A stretch of 64,000 nucleotides of DNA from Diogma glabrata (taxonomy: Eukaryota; Arthropoda; Insecta; Diptera; Cylindrotomidae), in contig OY856188.1 in assembly GCA_963693315.1 (NCBI GenBank), positions 150,004,224 to 150,068,223 of the forward strand, read 5' to 3'. Position 1 is the first letter of the stretch; every line of letters begins with the position of its first letter. Below the pieces are notes generated by a model. It worked only from the letters and a program-made list of their open reading frames with translations. It ran no database searches and had not been told where the DNA came from. The translations under genes and the position numbers were made by a program. Below, piece by piece: positions 58,890-64,000 of the stretch.

Positions 58890-61380
58890 ACAAAACATGA
58901 ATACAAATTAAATGATCTTACAATCGATTTGATTGCACGTCTTTTAGTTAAAAAGTAAAATATTTGAACATTGGGCAGTACATTTGAACATTAGATGTTT
59001 ACATCGAGTGAGTCTATCCATGCTACTACATCGGGAGTTGCCAAATGGATGTCTTAGATGTCGCCATTGTATCGTCGAATTGGACACACAGTTGCAATGT
59101 GTTTTATGGTTTGTGTTAGAGCTCCGCAGTCACATTGAGGGGACTCTGAAATACCCCACTTGTAGAAAGAATCAGCACAACGTCCATGATTCGTTCTTAT
59201 TCGGTTTAGTGTAGTCCAGGTATGACGTGGCAGATCGAAACCGGGTTCAGTAGAAGTCGGGTTAGTAATAGAAAACCAAGTGTGTTGTAATGATTCCAGG
59301 AGGTGTCCAGGCATCCAAGATATTAAAATTAGTTGCCAGCAGGTTGCTGGCAGTTTTGTGGGAAGGCTTTCTTGACTTCAATCGACAACTAGTGTGGTAT
59401 CCGTAATATTCGTGCAAGGGTAATGTGATGTTGTTGGTTACCTTTCTATGTTCACGTATGAGCGCATACGAGCGTCTGAGTGCATGTGAAGCGATATTGC
59501 TTAACACAGGTAGCGAAGGTAGCATTTTGGACCTACTACAAGAATTATTTAAATGAACTATGAATACACGATTACTCAGCATGTTGTTAATTGAAGGCGA
59601 GATGGTGCTACAAGGTATTGCATTGAACAGCTTATATATAATACCAATTCGCCAGGCCGTATCATATGCTGCAGTGAGATCGATGAATACTGTGCCTGTT
59701 TTAATTGTTTTTAATACTTAGCTTCGATATAGGATGTTAAAGCGAGCAGTTGATCAGTGCAACTGCGGTTGGGACGGAAACCAGCTTTTTACACTGGGAT
59801 CTGGTCATTCAAGATGGGTGCGATACGGTTGTATACAAGTCGTTCTAGCAATTTGTAGCAGGTGCTCAAAAGGGCAATTGGGCGATAGCTTCCTGGTTCA
59901 TTGGGTGGTTTACCTGGCTTAAGTATCGCTATCACGTTCGTAGTCTTAAAATATTTTGGAAGATTGCCAGATTCTCGGATATTCGAGAAAAAATTAGTTA
60001 GCCATTTTTTTCAGCATTTCCAAGAAATTCTGGAAAAATACCATCGTAGCCAGCTGCTTTTCCGTTTTTTGTTTGAGATAGAGCTGAATCTAGTTCTTCG
60101 CTACTAAAAGAGCTCCCATACTTCGATGGAGACGAGCAATTGCGCTTCATTTCTCTTAATTTACGTTTAATGGTTCTCTTATGGAGGCGATTAATAGAAG
60201 AACGAGACATGTTTACGAAATGCAATTTGCAATGTCCTCTGGATTTATTTCATGGTAAGCACGAGCAATTGAGTTTGAGCCACCCAGCTTCTGAAGGAGA
60301 CTCCAAGCTGAAAAATCAATGTGTTCAACAGCTTTTATCCACTTTTGTTTCCTCGTGGCGTCCAGTGATTGGGTCATCAGTCACGTCTGCCTCACCACTA
60401 CTAAGGTACTCCTCATATAATATATCTTTCTCTTTACTACAGCCAGAAATATATTCTTCACGGAAGCCTCTTGGGATGCATTTCTTAGCAGTTAAGATGA
60501 TGGCTCCAACGAACCTATCGTCATTTTTACGAATGGGTTGGATCCAGCGAATGACTGCATCCAACTCCGACCTATATTTACCCTAATCAGCGTTGTTAAA
60601 ATTCCATCTAGGTTGAGGGGTAGAGTTTACGAGTGGGTTTGGATACCTACTTCAAGAAATACTGGACGATGTTGAGAGCGTGGAAAAACCTTGTAAGACA
60701 GCCCTAGATATTAGAATAGGGTTACGTTGTTCGTTTTTTGTGGAAAAACAGAGGTCAGGATTGTAATCACTTCGCCATCTAGCAGATCTAAAGTTTTTCA
60801 AGTCTTTCGCATCATATACCAGGAACATGTTGTTACCATCCGCCCAGTCAGTCAGTTGTACGCCATTGGAATTGTTATTTGAGTAGGACCACTGAGTGTG
60901 ATGGCTATTGAAGTCACCAGCATATATTGCTGGGTGGTGAAATAATGGTAGAGTAGCAACTGGCCATCCTGTATTTGAAGGTTTGTTTCTGACTTAACAT
61001 ACGTGGCAGATCCATATGCTTGATGGTAAATAACACCACCCACTGCTGCATGCGTTTCTTGCAGAATTACAACGTCGATGTCGAAATCGTTCAATACTCT
61101 TTGTAAATGTTCAGTTTTTGACTTGCTTATGCCTTCAATATTCAATTGCAAAATCCGGACTAAGGGTCCAATAATTTTTGTTTTATGGTGCTGAAAGGTA
61201 CCTTTGTTATTGTGATTTTGATTTTGGTTCATGTTCATAATTGTTTGTATCACAGCCAAGAGTTCGAAATGAAATATTTGGCTACCAATTTTGAATAGAC
61301 TTTTAATGTAAACCAGAGTGAAGCGCGAGTAGCTTGTCTCTCCACACACCTTGTAAACCAGTGATTTGTATGACATGAAA
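58890..61380 (-). mobile_element. Non-LTR retrotransposon family K, most complete copy
   Basis: Minus-strand order: endonuclease start with IIGPLVRILQLNIEGISKSK and VDVVILQETHA-type block VVILQETHAAVGGV (61376-60852); linker SRSSINRLHKRTIKRKLREM; RT start ALSQTKNGKAAGYDGIFPEF; VIAILKPGKPPNEPGSYRPI; LLSTCYKLLERLVYNRIAPI; a stop; AGFRPNRSCTDQLLAL; then a jump to LPVLSNIASHALRRSYALIR and CDCGALTQTIKHIATVC, ending near 59000. Many stops and frameshifts, and the YADD palm block is deleted. Confidence 0.85.
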
Positions 61381-61389
61381 TTTTTAATC

Positions 61390-61908
61390 GAACATGAAAT
61401 TGGACATGGAGATTTTTGATTTTGTTATAATTTTTGGAATATTTTTGGAATTTTGTATTCTTGATTTTGTTATAAGTTTTGGAATATATTTATGAATTTT
61501 GACAAAAGTTTAAATTTTTGATTTTATTATTATTTTCAGAATATTTCTGGAATTTTGAAAGTGATATGAATATTTGATTTTGTAATATTTTCTCGTAAAT
61601 CTAAATGGAACGGTTTTTGAGTAGCTGATTGTATAATCTTTTTGATAAATTATGTTAATTTATGATCTGTTATAGTTTTCCGGCAACGTATATTGATTGA
61701 TGTTTCGCGTTATTTTTGTAATAAATTTCTTAACAGGGATAAAAAAAATACTTGTACTTTTACAAAGAGTTTTATGTTTGATATACATCGCTGCCCAAAA
61801 CTAAAAACAATGTCCTCATAAAAGTTTTTTGAAGAAAACTATATCAAAATCCTTAACCCAGACCGAAGTCTTGATATCTCAGAGCTGTGAGAATTCAGCC
61901 CCTTCATC
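61390..61908 (-). repeat. Family R fragment, left half, inverted
   Basis: Ends TAACCCAGACCGAAGTCTTG, then GAATTCAGCCCCTTCATC, the complement of the family R left end. It includes CATCGCTGCCCAAAACTAAA and TTTCCGGCAACGTAT as in 13620-13760. Confidence 0.8.
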
Positions 61909-62777
61909 AAAACGCTTATTTTAAAAGGTTGTTTTAGTTTTTTTGTTTTGGTTGAAAAACTAAACATTTTTGTTTTAGATCGTTTCCTGTCGGTTAACCG
62001 TGGTTGACGTGGTTATTTTGAAAATTTACTATTCGATAACCGGATTGAAAAAAATACGAATAATTGTCATCTCTAATTAGTTAAGGTATATAGAGTATCG
62101 TAAACAATACGTTAAATTTTAAAAAATCTTTTCAGTAACATCGCAAACTAAAACAAAATTTTCAACTCAATTTACGTGCTTGATAATAAAAATGTAAAAT
62201 TTCAGTTAATGATGACAGGCATTTGGCATTCGTAAATTTCTAAACGAAATTCAAAATTTAATAGTGAAATTATAAGTTTTAATTTGATTTAACAAGGATT
62301 TTTGCTGAATTATTGACTAATATTATTTTACGTTGTTTTCGATTTGGACATGAATAACATCTATTGAATGCAACTAACATCTCAAGTTGAACCACTTGTA
62401 TCTATTTGAAAAAAATATAAATGAATCACATTTCAATAAATCATAGCTTTTGTAAATCTTGCTCGTGTAATCCTCTCGAACTCACCGGCCAACATCATTA
62501 ACATCTTAATAATCAATAATCAATCAATAACTAATTATCAATTGGTTTAAAAATTAATTTATAATTCAAATAAAACATGTTTTAAAGGCGACAACAATAT
62601 ATCAAACTTTAAAGATGCAACTAAAACTAAAACCAATACTTATAAAATTATTTATTATGAATTTAATTCAGGGTCATTATTTTGCAGTGACATAATTTCT
62701 TTATAATAATAAAACAATATCAAATAAATTTCGATTCAATGACCATCTGTTTAATAAAAAACAATTTATTTTCTTAC
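61909..62777. other. Intronic DNA, no gene seen
   Basis: AT-rich start of the 21.5-kb intron. No open frame or repeat I can support. Confidence 0.5.
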
Positions 62778-62995
62778 CTTGTTGGTGATTCTGAATCTCT
62801 TATCTCTTTTGTCTTAAAACTTTGAAAACTTTGATCTGCCAACGAATCACCATGACTTCCAGTTAATGGTGTTTTTGTTAGTCCAATACCCGCATCCATA
62901 TCACCGGAATAAAAATCACGTAATCTTGTTTCACGCAATTTGTACATATGCGCCCTTATCTCTTTTTTACGTCCAAAATCGTCTGTGTCTAGCCA
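62778..62995 (-). CDS. Smoothelin-like protein, exon 1 of those in window: second half of a smoothelin motif
   Basis: A 218-nt exon with a TTTTATAG acceptor and an AAG|GTAAGA donor, phase 0 in (by the reading frame) and phase 2 out. It encodes WLDTDDFGRKKEIRAHMYKL, then RETRLRDFYSGDMDAGIGL and TPLTGSHGDSLADQ. WLDTDDFGRKKEIR aligns without gaps with LETVVGYEHRRRIR and LDQSSNYEERRKIR of the other motifs. The first half must lie in an exon to the right of the window. Confidence 0.88.
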
Positions 62996-64000
62996 CTATA
63001 AAATATATCACAAAAACACAATTCACAATTACTTCATAATAACAATAAAAATAATTATAATATTAATATTTTTTTTTTCGTTTTCAATTATTTGAAATAA
63101 ATATTAAAGTACTTATTGTGCTAATATAAGAAATAAAATTTTTAAGGAAAATATTTAATTAAATTAGTAGAAGCGAGCGAGGATTTAACAACATTAAGCT
63201 ATATTTTTTTAAATAATAGGGATTCAATTGAAATTTTGTTTTAATGGTAGTTTTTAATTTCTGTTTTAAATTTTTTATTATTTTTTGTTTTAAACAACCA
63301 AACCGTTTCGATTAAATCTTTCGATTAAACTAAATGAAAACTTTAGTTTTAAGTAAAAAAAAAGTTCTCACTCTACATATACCAAAATCAAGTTTTCTTG
63401 TTTCTTATTTCTTCTTAAATCAAAATTAAAATAAAATATTTGTTTAATACTTGTGTATAGTAGGTCAAACAGATGTGATGTGACAAAACTAGAGCTTTTT
63501 GTTGCCTTTTGCTGCTACATAGCTTTATTTTATAAATTAATAGATGAATTCATGTGATTTTTCGTCTATTAATTGAATTATATGAATGCTTTTTGTGTAA
63601 CAGTTTGAGAAGCAACTAGGGCTTCCAAAAATACCGTTTTTTTCAATACCGGTAATACCGATCTAAGTTTCTCACAATACCGGTACTACCGGTAGTACCG
63701 ATATTCCAGAAAATAGAATAGTTAGAGCATTTTTGATTAAAAATTGATTAAAATAAATATAAACAAAATATTTAAATTGGTCACTCTTTAGTAAGATTTA
63801 TTTTATTTCAATTAGTAGCAGCAATTAAAATTATTTATTATTTTCAATACAAATAATGTGGCAAATTTTAAAAAACGCTTCAATAGATAAAAAATAAAGT
63901 GATAGCAACCTTTTATAAAGAATAAGTCGTTACAATTAAAGTTCCATTGGTACGGGTCCTGCTTTGGCCCATAGAATTTGACAAATTGATTTTACAATGC
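62996..64000. other. Upstream intron, no gene seen
   Basis: AT-rich sequence. A cluster of ACCGGTA/TACCGGT units (63630-63705) is the only notable structure. The start codon and promoter of the gene are outside the window. Confidence 0.5.
63620..63710. repeat. TACCGGTA-rich cluster
   Basis: AATACCGGTAATACCGAT, CAATACCGGTACTACCGGTA and GTACCGATATTCC occur within 80 bp. This could be a transposon end, because insect elements with such ends exist, but no partner is visible. Confidence 0.5.

Overview
The window is AT-rich, repeat-dense animal DNA, and I read it as an insect chromosome. Its one host gene has long introns with canonical GT-AG sites. The rest is largely non-LTR retrotransposons, Tc1-like, hAT-like and MITE elements, fold-backs and satellites. 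I cannot name the species.

The backbone is one giant gene on the minus strand that enters from the right edge and leaves through the left edge. I join nine coding exons: 62778-62995, 41137-41249, 31265-41076, 28785-29358, 28340-28720, 23840-24003, 4632-4751, 3059-3134 and 1-2901. Their splice phases are compatible throughout, giving about 14.36 kb or 4,786 codons, with neither end in view. The protein is a smoothelin-domain cytoskeletal protein. It has three smoothelin-type helical motifs, each interrupted by a phase-0 intron at the same residue. Between them lie very long disordered, Ser/Thr/Lys/Asp-rich stretches carrying SSPDR motifs, a PAGKPS tandem repeat and a CLLSVS repeat. One exon alone is 9.8 kb.

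The long introns are filled with nested mobile DNA. The 23839-4752 intron holds an RTE fragment, an R1-like fragment, a fold-back at 9.7-10.8 kb, (TA)n, a 200-base gap and a multi-copy non-coding repeat (family R). It also holds a Tc1-like transposase gene with a RING-finger ORF in front of it. That transposase is split by a 4.9-kb TA-flanked insertion carrying a retroelement fragment, an intron-containing fragment of the DEAD-box helicase gene UAP56, and another fold-back. The 28339-24004 intron holds an RTE element of defined length with a 13-bp target-site duplication. The 31264-29359 intron holds a MITE. The 62777-41250 intron holds fragments of at least three non-LTR elements, two head-to-head MITE copies with a TTAA-flanked insertion, a hAT-like non-autonomous element with a perfect 8-bp duplication inside a fold-back, and more family R copies.

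The points most worth following up are the gene-fragment capture inside a TIR-bounded element, the RING plus transposase pairing, the repeated smoothelin exon architecture, and the RTE lying 47 bp from a splice acceptor. Exon coordinates come from splice consensus and phase only. No transcript data were available.
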